Origin: Diphasiastrum complanatum
Lineage: Eukaryota; Streptophyta; Lycopodiopsida; Lycopodiales; Lycopodiaceae
Assembly: GCA_029204225.1 (NCBI GenBank)
Contig: CM055092.1
Location: 81,139,870 to 81,203,869, forward strand
Direction of reading: 5' to 3'
DNA length: 64,000 nt
Shown: positions 1-11,205 of the stretch, piece by piece
How positions within the stretch are numbered: the stretch's first letter is position 1
Layout: each line of letters opens with the position of its first letter
The notes under the pieces: generated by a model
Database searches by the model: none
What the model saw: only the letters and a program-made list of their open reading frames with translations
What the model was told of the DNA's origin: nothing
Program-made: the position numbers and the translations under genes

Positions 1-217
1 TCTTAGTTGATGAGAAATGAACATCAGAGTGCACGAGTTCAAATGGTTGCTTTGTTTTGATGCTTGATCTAGGAAAATACCTTTTGTGTGATTTTGCCAG
101 GACACAAGCTTCACAAGGTTGAAGCTCCTTTGACATTGTCTTTGTAGTCCAACAGCTTTTTCCTTCCTTGACCATAGATTGCATGGCTTTGAAATTGGGA
201 TGTCTCAATCTCTTATG

Positions 218-1041
218 TCACAGATCCTCCTGAAGGACCTTGGTCTCATAAGCAGTATGTGAAATGTTAGCACTCTCCCTAGAATCTAGTTTGTATAGCT
301 TACCAATTTTAGATCCTCTAGCAATATCTTCATTTTCTCTTGAGATTACACACTTGTCAACTTGAAACTTGACATCCAATCCACTATCAAACAGCTGTCC
401 TACACTAATGAGATTCTTGGTTAGTCTAGGTACATAAAGTACATCATGTAAGCAAAAAGATTTTGATGATGATGCATGCAGTGGAATACTACCTATTCCT
501 TCAATTATACACTCTATATCATTAGCAGCATAGATTGATCTTTTTCCACCTAGATATGGCATGACACTAGTGAAAGAGTTTCTAGAACTAGACATATGGG
601 AACTAGCCCCACTATCTATCCACTAGACTTCTTCATTCTTAAAAGAATAATATGAAAAAGTAGACATCATTAATGAATCAACCCTTTCACTCTCAACACC
701 CTCACACTCATCCTCATTAGTAAGGTTAGCTTGCTTATATTGGTTCTTCTTCTTGAAACAGTTTGATGCATAGTGTCCTTTCTTGCCACAAAAAAACACT
801 TGATCTTTGACAACTTCTTCTTGCCACTGGATGTCGCAGCTTGTGAGGACTGATCCTCACCACCTTCCTTGGCTTTGTCCTTCTTGAAGTGTTGTTTTCC
901 TTTGCCCTTGCCTCTTGACTTGTCTTTGATGAAGAGTACTTTTCCATCTCCACCATCTTTCAATGAAATTATGTTGATCCTCAACATCTTGTTCTCTTGC
1001 CTGCTTTCTTCAGCAATGAGAACACCTTGCAGTGTCTCCAA
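218..1041 (-). pseudogene. zinc-knuckle and protease region of copia element D
   Basis: The lysine-rich stretch (about 1000-850) is followed by a CCHC knuckle (FFCGKKGH...C) that can be read only by changing frame near 800. A protease active-site motif WIDSGASSH spans about 640-595, with a stop just before it. The 125-residue frame at 595-218 continues with the familiar DVLYVPRLTKNLISVGQL block and GKLYKLD, typical of the region between protease and integrase in copia. Frame breaks show that it is inactive. Confidence 0.8.
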
Positions 1042-1071
1042 GGATGGAAGATCATCTCTGACAGCATAAGT

Positions 1072-1596
1072 CTACACAATATTGTCATACTCATCTCTAA
1101 GTCCATTTAGGACTACTTGAACAAGTTCAATATTCTTAAGAGCATCTCCAATACTAGCTAACTCTTGATGAGGATCCTTAACTCTCATTACATATGATGA
1201 AGCACTCTCATCTACTCTCTGATAACATAGAAAGATTTGGTTTCTAAGTGTAAGCAATCTACAAGTATTCTTGATTTCATAGATTGCTTTTAGAGTATCC
1301 CAAGCTTCCTTAGCAATGGCGCATGTACTGTTCTCTCTTAACACTTCATTGGTTACATTCATTTTTATGAAATGAAGGGCAATTCTGGTTCTTTTGAGAA
1401 ATGCTGCAGCTTCATTAGGTGCTACAAGTTCTTCTTCAGCTCCATTCACAATGTCCATTACATCATGTAGAATCAATAATGATTCCATTCTGATCTTCCA
1501 CATTGCATAATTGGAAGATGTTAATATCTCATTGTGCTCCAAGAAATGTGAACCAGATGAAGACATCTTCTCTATGAGAAATTCTAGTAATGACAA
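1072..1596 (-). pseudogene. copia gag (UBN2-like) of element D
   Basis: The 174-residue frame has the usual plant copia gag pattern: an N-terminal NYAMWKIRME segment, NEVLRE, AWDTLKAIYE and LRNQIF blocks, and NGLRDEYD near the end. In an active element it would form the cytoplasmic virus-like particle. It ends at a stop at about 1072, but gag-like sequence continues in a shifted frame into the zinc-knuckle segment below, so the gene is broken. It is a distant relative of the gag of element E in the same window (shared SxNYxxWKxRMxSLL block). Confidence 0.8.
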
Positions 1597-2739
1597 AGAT
1601 GAAGCTGAAAGATGTTGCTTGCTATCTCAACCTAGGATCTAACATTGATGATGTTGATCCAACCTATAAAATCTAGCAACAAATTGTGAGAACAAACTAT
1701 CAACATAGAAAATCATGGAGTAATCAACTACTCAAGTTAACTGGCAAAGATTCAGAAATCTCAAATGTCTAGGTGAAGAATTCAATTATACTAGTATAAC
1801 ACCACATTTAGATCCTTATCCAAATAATTTACAAGTTAATCCATAAATCTTCCATACAAAGATTTGTTAACTCTGCAAGTATATATCAAAACAATACTTG
1901 ATCATATGTTCATGTTCACCGACTAGGTTAAGTGCACCAGATAACCTTAGTAACTAGGATTACACATTAGATTCATACAATATTAACATGAATAATCTCA
2001 CTATAACCTAGTACATAAACACAATCTTATTTGACAGATTCCTCCTCACATATCTCACTGAGATCTTGTAACTCAGCTGCAAAATATTTTAATCTCTCAT
2101 GAGTAAATAACATATCCGGGAAATCTCTGAGACGAATAAAATTCACTCTCAGTAGTTTTCCAATTAATTTTTTTTTAATAGCATAATTTTTTCCACTCAA
2201 ACAACCTCTCTCTGATCCTAGTACTAAAACTAACTTTAGGTTTTTGAAATACAAAACTCTCAAAATTAACTTTTGATCAAATTTTCTTCTATTCTAATCA
2301 AAATGGAATTAGTAACCTTGGACCCTTTTACTATGCTGCTTATCGATAATGATTCAAATATCAACAATCCCTAAAGAATGTCTTTTATTCAAAAAGTTCC
2401 AATTAGGCATCTTACTTTGAATATATTTGAAATTACTTCCAAAAAAAACTCATTTCAATACCACACTTGGTTCTTTTCCAAAAAACTATGCAACCCATAG
2501 ATTCCAAATAGAAATTTATCCCACCACTTCACCCCTCTGAAAAAAATTATCAATTTCAATAAAAGTTAATTGGAAAGATAATATATGAAAATATCCAAAT
2601 CCAAAAAAAGTCAGTAATAAGTGCTTCCACTAAAGGATTCACTTCATTACAAACAGGACTCCTCCTTCAAATATTTTCAATCTGAGTGATAGAAGCTACT
2701 ATTCCATCGAAATCCATTTATGCAACAGAGATATTCTAG
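1597..2739. other. No gene recognised; leader or LTR debris of element D and AT-rich DNA
   Basis: Directly upstream of the minus-strand D gag, 1597 to about 2010 probably holds the D leader and 5' LTR, but no clear primer-binding site or LTR ends were found. A 78-residue open frame on the minus strand at 2027-2263 has no motif I recognise and is probably chance. The sequence at 2300-2739 is AT-rich with no coding signal. Confidence 0.4.
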
Positions 2740-3004
2740 GTTTAAGGAATTGAAACATTTTATTTTATAATTTATTGTCAATAATTAGAGATGCAACATC
2801 AAGCATTCACCAGAAGCAATCACCACAAGAAGGCGGAAGAAGAACACGCACTGTCACTCTATTACACTGCATCATACAGAATGTAAAATGTACAAATAAA
2901 CTTTGAACCCTGATAGAGAGAGAAAACCTACGAGTAGACTAATAGACTAGCCTACAGCTATTGACAACTGGTCACAACTGTCAACATGAGCTTACAAACG
3001 AGAT

Positions 3005-4070
3005 GCTCTCTCTTGGCTCAACAAATCCTTGAGGTTGTACTAAGTACACCTCTTCATCCAGCACTCCATTAAGAAAAGCAGATTTAACGTCCATTTGCTA
3101 GATCTTCCACCCATAGAAAGCAGAAATAGCAATGATAGAACGTATAGTTACCATCTTAGCTACGGGTGCGAAGGTTTTTTCAAAATCAATACCTTCCTGC
3201 TGCTCAAATCTTCTCGCAACCAACCGTGCTTTATACTTGTTGAGTTTCCCATCAGCTCCATATTTGATCTTGTATATCCATTTGCAAGTGATAGGCGTCT
3301 TACCATCAGGTAGCTCAACCAAGTTCCACATCCTATTTTTCGATATAGCTCCCATTTTTGTTTCCATAGCTTCACGCCACTCCTTGTGCTGCTTTGCTTT
3401 ATCAAAGTTTTTAGTTCTTGAGCCTTGAGCACAGAACACATTAGGGGTAGATTTATCTCTAATCTTGCAGGAGGTTTTTGATTTCTACTTGATCTTCTGA
3501 GCTCTCCCTGCTCACTTGATTCGGGAGTATCTCCTTATTAGCATCACTTGCTACTGACAAGTACCACTTAGGCACTCTCCTAGAAATCTCATTATTGGCC
3601 CTGTCTTTTTCCATTGGCTCTTCCATATCGACACCAACTTCTTTCTTCACTTGCACTTTAGCTTTATCATCAAAGGGATCAACTGTCAATTTTATATGGC
3701 CATTTTGACTCATCCCATCAAAAGTAGCATCTCTGGAAATCATGATCTTTTGTGCATCTGTGTCATACATCTTGTATGCCTTGGCTCTTTCATGATATCC
3801 AAGAAAAATACACTTAACAGCTTTTGCATCCAACTTCTTTCATTTTTCATCAGGAACATGAGCGTAAGCATCACAACCAGATATTTGTAAATGAGAAACA
3901 TTAGGTTTCTTTCCAGTAAAAGCTTCGTAAGGTGTCTTACCCTCCACGGACTTCGTAGGACACTGATTCAATTGATGTTGATCAGTATAATTGTCTTCAT
4001 AATAATAGTCATCAAATTGATGTTGATCAGCATAATTTTCCGCTTGCCATTTGTCTTTTCTTTGTTCCAT
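3005..4070 (-). pseudogene. integrase end and start of reverse transcriptase, element C
   Basis: The frame at 4070-3840 has the post-core integrase block TPYEAFTGKKPNVSHLQISGC; the next (3833-3459) has KCIFLGYHERAKAYKMYD; the next (3439-3098) has the RT entry block CKWIYKIKYGADGKLNKYKARLVA and FAPVAKMVTIRSII. All are standard copia landmarks. The palm motifs (YVDD) and RNase H are absent, lost at about 3005. Each joint needs a frame change or crosses a stop, so no protein is made. Confidence 0.8.
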
Positions 4071-4100
4071 CTCCTTCTGTTTCTTGAAGCATTCATGCTC

Positions 4101-4924
4101 CTAGTGACCAGGTTTGTTGCAGTACCTACAATTTCCAGGTTTATTTTGCCTTGAATAGCCACGTCCTTGACCTCGGTCTTGATTCCAACTACCTTGATTC
4201 GGACTATCATTGACTTGCTCATGAAATTGTTGAAATGGTCCTCGGCTTGAGTGTCCTCCTCTTGATTGATACTTTCCACGGCCAAATCTTCCACCTCGTC
4301 CTCTAACTGCAAGAGCTTGATCATAGCTCCTGTTATGATGATTCAAGTTCTCTTGACGTTGCTCTTCTTGCAAAAGCAATCCACCTAGTTCTTCATAGGT
4401 TGGAAGATTTTCTCTTGTGGCTATACTCATCAGAAACATCTGATGTGACTCACTTAGACTATTCAATGTCAATTGCACGATCTCACGATCTTGTACTCGC
4501 TCTCCAACTGCTGCTAATTGATCACGGATCTCTTTGATCTTCAGTATGTGATCGACAATAGTTGTACCATCATCCATCCACAATGTATGCAACTTTGTCT
4601 TTAGAAATAGTATTCGAGATGTATTTGTCGTTTCAAACAATGCCTTCAATGTATCCCATGCATCTTTTGGTCCTTCTGAATCTGAAATATAGAGAATAAT
4701 TGCATCTCTAACTGATAAGTTGATGACATTTTGTGCTTTCTATCTTCTCCTATCAAATGCTTGTTGATCTTATTCAATCACTGGCCTTGTCTCTTCACCT
4801 GTCACGATCTCCCATAGCTCATTTTCCATCAAAATGTTCTTCAGTTTGAATTTTCAAACTACGTAGTTGTCGGCACCTGCCAATTTGCTTGACTCATTAA
4901 GGACACTCTCGCTTAGAGTTGCCA
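4101..4924 (-). pseudogene. copia gag of element C
   Basis: The reading frame begins around 4924 (MATLSES...) but has stops in its first third; the clean part is 4649-4101 (182 residues). It carries AWDTLKALFE, TSRILFLKTKLH and an LNSLSESHQMF block, a glycine/arginine-rich stretch (RGRGGRFGRGKYQSRGG) typical of nucleic-acid binding, and the start of a CCHC knuckle (CRYCNKPGH). This is the capsid protein gene of a plant copia element. It is inactive because of the upstream stops and the deletion just after the knuckle. Confidence 0.75.
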
Positions 4925-4990
4925 TTACTGGATAGATGAGTCTGGATCACAAGATTTATTCACACCATAGAATTGTAAGGTTGTACACAT

Positions 4991-5242
4991 GATATCGGTA
5001 CGACGCGCGGGTGCACGACTGCTCGAGATTCTCTTTACCTCTGGCACATCGCTTCGATATTGGTACTGATATGTGATATCGATATGATGCACAGATGTAT
5101 GACTACTCTTGATTTTCTTTACCTCTAGCACGTCGATCCGATATTGGTACAGATATGCTATATCTGTATGATGCGCAGATGTACGACTGCTCAAAATTTT
5201 TCTTACCTCTGGTGCGTCGATCCAATATTGGTACGGAAAAGA
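4991..5242. repeat. Three tandem copies of an 84-bp unit
   Basis: Units at about 4991-5074, 5075-5158 and 5159-5242 each contain a GATATCG-like start, TACGACTGCTC, TTTACCTCTGGCACRTCG and ATATTGGTAC. The length is a multiple of three, so minus-strand translation gives a repeated peptide, but no start or gene context supports a protein. The array lies upstream of the gag of element C and ends about 160 bp before the left arm of the large inverted repeat. Confidence 0.8.
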
Positions 5243-5458
5243 TTAAAAATAGAGGGAATATAAGAAATTGCAGAGGGAATATCCCCACTTCGGCACGGCG
5301 GCTACGCCGCCTCCTCTTTGCAAAGATTTCAAAATGTTTGATCGTTCAAAAGACAGAGATCAGTAATGTGAAAAGTATGAAGCCTTCTAACTCTGAATGG
5401 TAGTTGAGTGTATTCACTGCCACAAGAAGGGTCACGCAACCGTGGATAACCCGAGAGC

Positions 5459-5929
5459 TTGAAAATGGGAGAAGAAAGAACAAACATAAACTATTTGATT
5501 GCCTACATCTATGAAGACGTGTGTGCAATATCAACATCTGACACACATGAGGTGATCCTAGATTCAGGAGCCACCTCACACTTCGTGACATCAAGACATA
5601 TAATGTCTGATTTCATAAGTGCAGATCCTTCAAGATTCATAGTTCTTGGAGATGGATCTAAGCATCAAGTGAACGATATTGGTTCACTATGGCTCAACAC
5701 CAACGGCAGAGACAAACGACTCAAAGACATTCTGTTCGTGCCTACACTGCAGCAAGACTTGCTTTCTGTAGCAAGAATAGTAGATGCAGGGATGCGTGTG
5801 ACATTTCTTGACGAAGCATGCAACGTGATTGATGTCAGTACCAGCATTGATCGCCCAAGGCAGAAGGAAAGAAAACCTATATCATCTAAAAGTATGCCTA
5901 CCTGCACATCAGGTGCATCATACTCATGA
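5459..5929 (+). pseudogene. copia protease region, element A left
   Basis: The frame contains the aspartic protease motif LDSGATSHFV (about 5559-5590), then LFVPTLQQDLLSVARI, the conserved block before the integrase. In copia the protease cuts the Gag-Pol polyprotein in the particle. The frame ends at 5929 and the next domain is in another frame. The right-arm copy reads LDLEATSH here, so its catalytic Ser-Gly pair is lost while this one is kept. Confidence 0.8.
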
Positions 5930-6900
5930 TGACTCGCCAGACACTCTCTGGGCACAGAAGACTCTGCCACATAAACTCAATGGCACTTTACCAAGCAAGC
6001 CATCATGGAACGATAACAGGGGTCAGCATCTCGAATGCAACCAGTTCGACCACCTGTGATGCATGTTTGAAGGGCAAGATGTCACGCACTCCATTCATCA
6101 AAGACTCCTACAGAACGACTAAGATTCTGGAGTTAGTGCATTCTGACATTTGCAGACCATTCAATGTGATCTTAGTAGGAAGTTCAAAATATTATATAAC
6201 CTTCATTGATGGTTATAGCAAATTTGCCAGAGTGTACTTTATTCCGAATAAATTTGAAGCACTTGACAAATTCATAGAATATGTGAATTGGGTTGAAAGA
6301 TGTACATGCAGCAAAGTGAAGCAGATCGGGATAGATCGAGGTGGCGAATACATCTCAAATCGTTTCACTGACTTTTGCAATGATCGTGGCGTCATTCATA
6401 GAAGGACTGCAGCCTACACACCGCAACACAATGGTGTTGTAGAAAGAAAGAACATGACCCTGATGGAAGCAGCCAGATGTATGATGGCCTACTCGAAGGC
6501 TCCAAGGGTACTGTGGGTTGAAGGAGTAGTTATAGCTGCATACATCTAGAACATGACAGGCAAGTCTGGTGTTCCTCACATGACACCACACGAGCTATGG
6601 TCTCTGTCTCATGTCAGAATCTTTGGCTGTGCAGCTTATGCACATATTCAAGATAAGCTTCAAAAGAAGCTTGATGAGAAAGCTGAGCAGGGATTTCTGG
6701 TAGGTTATGACAACAATTCGTCATACTACATAGTCAACATGCCAGAGACGAACACTGTGAAAATAGTGAGAGATGTTGATGAGAGCAAGACAATGGCTAA
6801 TGACGATCCTGTCAACTATGAAATTTTGGAGAGACAATACTATGACCTGCCACAAGTGATAGAGGGAGTAGAGGATGAGCACAAAAACGAAGATTTTTGA
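5926..6900 (+). pseudogene. copia integrase, element A left
   Basis: GAG-pre-integrase residues (RRLCHINSMALY), a zinc-binding CDACLKGKMSR, and an rve-type core are readable: first Asp in LVHSDICRPF, second Asp in IGIDRGGEYISN, and Glu in QHNGVVERKN, a complete D-D-E set. A stop at 6547-6549 splits the core from the downstream FGCAAYAHIQDKLQKKLDEK block in 6553-6900. Integrase would join element cDNA to the host chromosome; the stop makes this copy inactive. Confidence 0.85.
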
Positions 6901-7204
6901 GTTGTTTCCCGTTTGAGCGACGAATCTGAAGAAATACGATTTGAGAGACAACCTACTGCTACAGTTCCTATAAACCATGATGGTTCCGGACCGAGCAGAG
7001 CAGACAAAGACAAAAGCATTGCTATCCCATGAGGATATCCTAGAAGGTCAACTAGACCACGAAGAGCACTAGTAAGATCTGTGCCAGGCAGCTTAGCTTC
7101 CATATCAGAAGAGTTATGCGGATTCAGTGGCAAACCACAGACTTTTGAGGAAGCAATTGAAAGTCTTGAAAAGGATAGATTGTTCCAAGCCATGAATGAA
7201 GAGA

Positions 7205-8672
7205 TGGAGTACATGAGGAAGAACTAGGTATGAACGTTGGAGTCATTACCACATAAGCACAAGACTGTCAAATGCAAATGGGTTTTCAAGCTCAAATATG
7301 GACTAGATGGGAATGTGACGAAATACAAGAAAAGGCTTGTAGTGAAGGGATTTTCTCAAAGATATGGTATTGAATACTTTGAAACCTTCTCTCATGTCAT
7401 CAAACATTCATCCCTACATCTGTTATTTGCATATGCTGCAGCTTATGACCTCAGGATCCACATTGTGGATGAGAAGACAACCTTCTTGCATGGCGAACTA
7501 GATGAAGAGGTCTATATGGATCAACCCCCAGAATATGTCTCGAATTCACTTCCTGACTATGCATGCAGAATGCATAGAAGTATCTATGGTATGAAACAAT
7601 CAACCCGACAATGGTACAAGAAGAAAGATCAAGCCCTGAAGTCATTAGGATTCAAGCCTCTGTTGGCTGATTCCAATGTATATGTCAAATTTATAGATGG
7701 GTAGATCATCATCGTGGCTGTATATGTGGACGACACTCTGATACTTTGCAGGAGTGAGTAGCTAATTGCTGAAGTGAAGATTGACATCTCGAAACATTTC
7801 AAGATCGTGAATCTGGGAGAATCCAGGTGTTACCTAGGCTTACATATTGAAAGGGACTATGAGGGAGTTAAGCTATACCTTCACCAGTCCAGATACACCC
7901 AGAAGATCCTAGAGGACTTTGGGATGCTGAACTGCAAAGGAGCGAATACTCCAATGCTCGTAGGGATGGTGCTGACAAATGATGACTATCCTAAGAATGA
8001 GGAAGAGAGAGAACAAATGCAACTCACACGTTACACCTTGCAAACAACACACGTCCTGATATTGCTTATGCAGTATTCAGGATGAGCCAATTCTGCACGA
8101 ATCCAGGCTCGACACATTGGAAGATTGCAAAACGGATTTTGCAATATCTTCTATTAACGAGGGATTATGGCTTGTGTTATTGTCATGATGCAGGTTTCAA
8201 GATACTTTCATACAGTGATGCTAGCTGGGCATCTCTCAAAGATGACTGTAAAAGCGTCTCAGAAAGATGCACCATTGCATCAGGAGCAACAGTTCTCTGG
8301 GTCAGCAAGAAGCAGACCGTTGTGGCCCAGTCATCCTACGAAGCAGAGTACATTGCAGCAACAAAGATGACCAACGAGATAATATGGCTAAGGCAGTTCC
8401 TAGACGAATTGGGCAAAACAAGGAACGAGCCTCTCGTCTTACAGATGGACAACACCTCTGCAATACACCTGACGAAAGATCTCGTGTTCCATTCTAGAAG
8501 GAAGCACATTGCGATCAAGTATCACTTGATCAGGAATCTAATTGAAAAGAAGATGCTGCAGACCACCTTCATCGGAACGAAAGACATGGTTGCTAACATC
8601 TTCACCAAAGCCATGGACAAAGGACTTTTTGAGAGACAGAGGAGCAGTCTCGAGAAAGCTATCATGCTCTGA
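7205..8672 (+). pseudogene. copia reverse transcriptase and RNase H, element A left
   Basis: RT blocks follow in order: CKWVFKLKYGLDG, HIVDEKTTFLHGELDEEVYM, RSIYGMKQSTRQWYKK, and the catalytic YVDDTLIL (about 7717-7740). RNase H follows (ILSYSDASWASLKDD, SSYEAEYIAATKM, and MDNTSAIHLTKDLVFHSRRKHI), ending with DMVANIFTKAM. Stops at 7702-7704 and 7759-7761 and a frame shift near 8070 break it. Together these enzymes copy the element RNA into DNA. The polypurine tract GAGAGGGAGC (8671-8680) follows directly and precedes the 3' LTR. Confidence 0.87.
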
Positions 8673-8680
8673 GAGGGAGC

Positions 8681-9672
8681 TGAAGAAACAAAATGTTTCT
8701 ATTTACAAAGATTTGCTAGCTTTCAACCCTTTGCCTGACGAAGATGTTTGCGAACACGAAAGTCAAGAGACACAAAGCACGAAAGTTTTGTGAACACCTG
8801 ACAAAAAGACACAAACATGAAAGATTCGTGAACAAGAATCTTTTGCGGTCCAACACGAGAAAGTCAGATCACAGAAACGAAACCAACGATGCGACACAAA
8901 AAACGTCCTAAACATTTTCTGCCCTCACGCTCCAAAGAGTACCAGCAAAGATCATGCAAGTACCCAGAAGTGTAGATATCTGATCTGATGGCATGACGTC
9001 AGCAGATACACTCTAGGTCGTGGCTAATCCACCACTCTTGTAATCTTCTGATTAGTTCTAGATGCTTAATCACACTAATCTTAAAGTTACATAGAGCGAC
9101 TATATACTTACTGGATGACACTTGACACTTGACAGAACATACACAGATGAAGTAGTCTGATGCTAGTAAGCAATCAAGACGAAATACAAACAAGAAGTCC
9201 GCCTACGTGCGAGACGAGCTCTGTGATCATGATCCATAGTGATGCACAAGTCCGCTAGTAAGCAAGACATCCACTCGTGAGGGAATTGTATTTCTCTCAC
9301 GCCAACGCACACTGTGGATATGCATGCAGTGCTTGAAGAATCAAAGAAAATCAATAGATGATCTTGTAGCCATTGTGCACATGTCTTCTTTTACGTTGTA
9401 TGATCTTGAATGAAAATGTGTCTATTGTTATTCGTGTGTCTGATTCAACCATTCATTCCAATTCCGCACATTGGTTGAATTTGTTAAATGCCGCATTAAT
9501 TTATAAATGTAGATCAACGGTGTCTGACTACATTCTGGAGGACTATAGGAGTGATTCAGCTGGCAGTGTCCAACGACCACATCTGAACCCCATCTGAAAC
9601 TCATTGAATCACGGTTGCTTCGCTTTCGTGACTGTTTCATGATTGCAAAAACATTTTTTCGCATCCACATCA
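8681..9672 (+). repeat. 3' LTR of element A, left copy
   Basis: The LTR starts TGAAGAAACAAAATG right after the polypurine tract and ends CGCATCCACATCA, about 992 bp. The same sequence forms the 5' LTR of the right copy (43693-44660, about 968 bp). Its right border is followed by GTGTG, matching the base run outside the right-copy 5' LTR. Short open frames inside it are chance. Confidence 0.88.
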
Positions 9673-11200
9673 GTGTGGTCCAGACATGCCAATTATTGTG
9701 CTAATAAATGATATCATATCATCCAATGTGTTTGATTTTGTATATCATTTTCTGGAATGCAAGTAATTTCCAAGATTATTAGCATCAATAACAAATGGGT
9801 TGGGGAAATACAATGTGATATGGGGAGGGTGATACATGGCCAATTAGTATGCAAAAGCCACCCTCTCATCTTAGAATTTATCCTCTGCTAAGATGTTGAC
9901 TATGCAAGAAGTTAAAAAGGTTTGGGAAAGGCCAAGAAGTGTTACAATCAGATGTGTTTAAAAAAACTAGGAGAGTCCCATGACAACATCATCCAATGTG
10001 TTTGATTTTGTATATCATTTGCTCGAATGCAAGTAATTTCCAAGATTTAAAGATGTGTCTTCATGAACGGCTGTATAGGTGATATAGATTATAGACTTTT
10101 ATAAATTTCAAGAAGGAAATTCTATGTTGGATTGAACTTTGTCTTCTATGCTAAGAAAGACCCATGCTAGCATTAAGTGCCATACTATAACATCATATAT
10201 TGGTACTTTTACACCTTCCTTGAGTGATTAAAGACCAGAATTATCTTCGTGCATACTATCTTGACAAAAGCATTTCTTGAAGGAATTCAACCACTAAAAC
10301 TCTTCTTGATTCCTGTAGACAAATCTAGCTTATTTGGTGCCTAATATAGCCTCAAAAGAAAAATCTTGAAGCTTACGTGGCATTAAAATGATATATTTTC
10401 TTTGAGGAGATATCTCCAAGATTTTGTCTTATGATTATCGAGTGCTTTCCGCAAGAACAATCGAGAAGTTATTGATAAACGCACCACCGAACCATTAGCT
10501 CCCTCCAAGGACTACACTCAGCTACAAGACTTCCACCACCTATGACAATGACCCCGTGCAATAATGACAATAATAACTTTCGCAAGAAAGACCAGCTGCT
10601 CTCAGAATTTCCCATACTTGTGGGCTGACCGAAAGGCTAGAAGTTTTCAGGTGCATAATGGTGGATTTTGCTAACCAACCTTTTTCACCCTTCTGATATT
10701 GATGTTAGATGAGATTCACTAGTTTATTGAAAGTGACACAAGGACACCATGAAAATCTATAGAAAGATAAGCTTATAAAATATAATTCCGGTTGGTTCAC
10801 AACCATTATGTCAGCAATAGTGGTGAGGTTTGTATTGTATTTCTTGCTAATTTTTTTCAAGTTCATTTTTTGATGATATTCTACTCCTGGCATTTTAAAA
10901 TCTCAAAACGTAACTCTTCTGCATAAGATCATAAAAAATGATGATGATTTTCTTCCATTCTGACCACATGCAGACTGGAAAGGTAGTCTTATGATAAGAC
11001 ATAACCTATGATTGCTAATGTGTATTCACATAACTACGACTCATTCCTATCGAGATACATGAAATCCAATGAGACATATGATACCTTATCACGAACCCGA
11101 ATAATTTATATTTGATTTCTCTCTAGCTCTACTCCATATATCAACATGATACATATTGGACCAAACAGAAATGATTTTTTGATAATGAGTAAACTGGAAA
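9673..11200. other. Inter-element DNA with a 65-bp direct repeat and a dispersed repeat
   Basis: No gene is seen. A stretch with ATCATCCAATGTGTTTGATT and GCAAGTAATTTCCAAGATT occurs at about 9719-9778 and again at about 9989-10045, flanking about 200 bp. That core (GGGGAAATACAATG ... AGGAGAGTCCCATG) recurs in the right arm and again outside it at about 44680-44890, so it is a dispersed repeat, perhaps a short non-autonomous element. The left arm has about 130 bp (10430-10560) that are missing from the right arm. Confidence 0.6.
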
Positions 11201-11205
11201 AGAAG

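Larger units (their letters stand above)
1..1596 (-). mobile_element. Ty1/copia element D, 5' part (gag, protease, start of integrase)
   Basis: A decayed copia polyprotein runs leftwards and leaves the window at base 1. In order it shows a gag domain (1596-1072), a CCHC-type basic region (1041-670), a protease with WIDSGASSH (about 640-595), the post-protease region (595-218), and a GAG-pre-integrase segment (about 215-1) with readable LRHPNFKAM and CEACVLAKSHKRYF motifs followed by the start of the integrase core (ELVHSDV). Stop codons and frame changes break the reading frame at several joints, so it is not a working element. The integrase core, reverse transcriptase and RNase H would lie to the left, outside the window. 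The domain order gag-PR-IN is that of copia, not gypsy. Confidence 0.85.
2740..4925 (-). mobile_element. Ty1/copia element C, internally deleted
   Basis: A minus-strand copia remnant distinct from D and A. It starts with gag at about 4924 and ends in the N-terminal part of the reverse transcriptase near 3005. The zinc knuckle (about 4104) is followed almost at once by the end of the integrase, so protease and the integrase core are missing. Beyond the truncated RT, an LTR-like stretch begins TGTTGACAG at 2986 and runs leftwards to about 2740. Stops and frameshifts occur throughout. The deletion joins two coding parts of one element. Confidence 0.75.
5403..9672 (+). mobile_element. Ty1/copia element A, left copy (5'-truncated)
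   Basis: Plus-strand copia element with the end of gag (zinc-knuckle remnant near 5410), protease, integrase, RT-RNase H and a 3' LTR, then a GTGTG target-site duplication at 9673-9677. The 5' LTR and most of gag are absent because the element begins at the outer junction of the inverted repeat. The right-arm copy (to 44660) keeps the 5' LTR and the same GTGTG at its 5' side, which shows that the element inserted before the duplication. Several in-frame stops (for example near 6549, 6898, 7227 and 7702) make this copy inactive. Confidence 0.88.
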
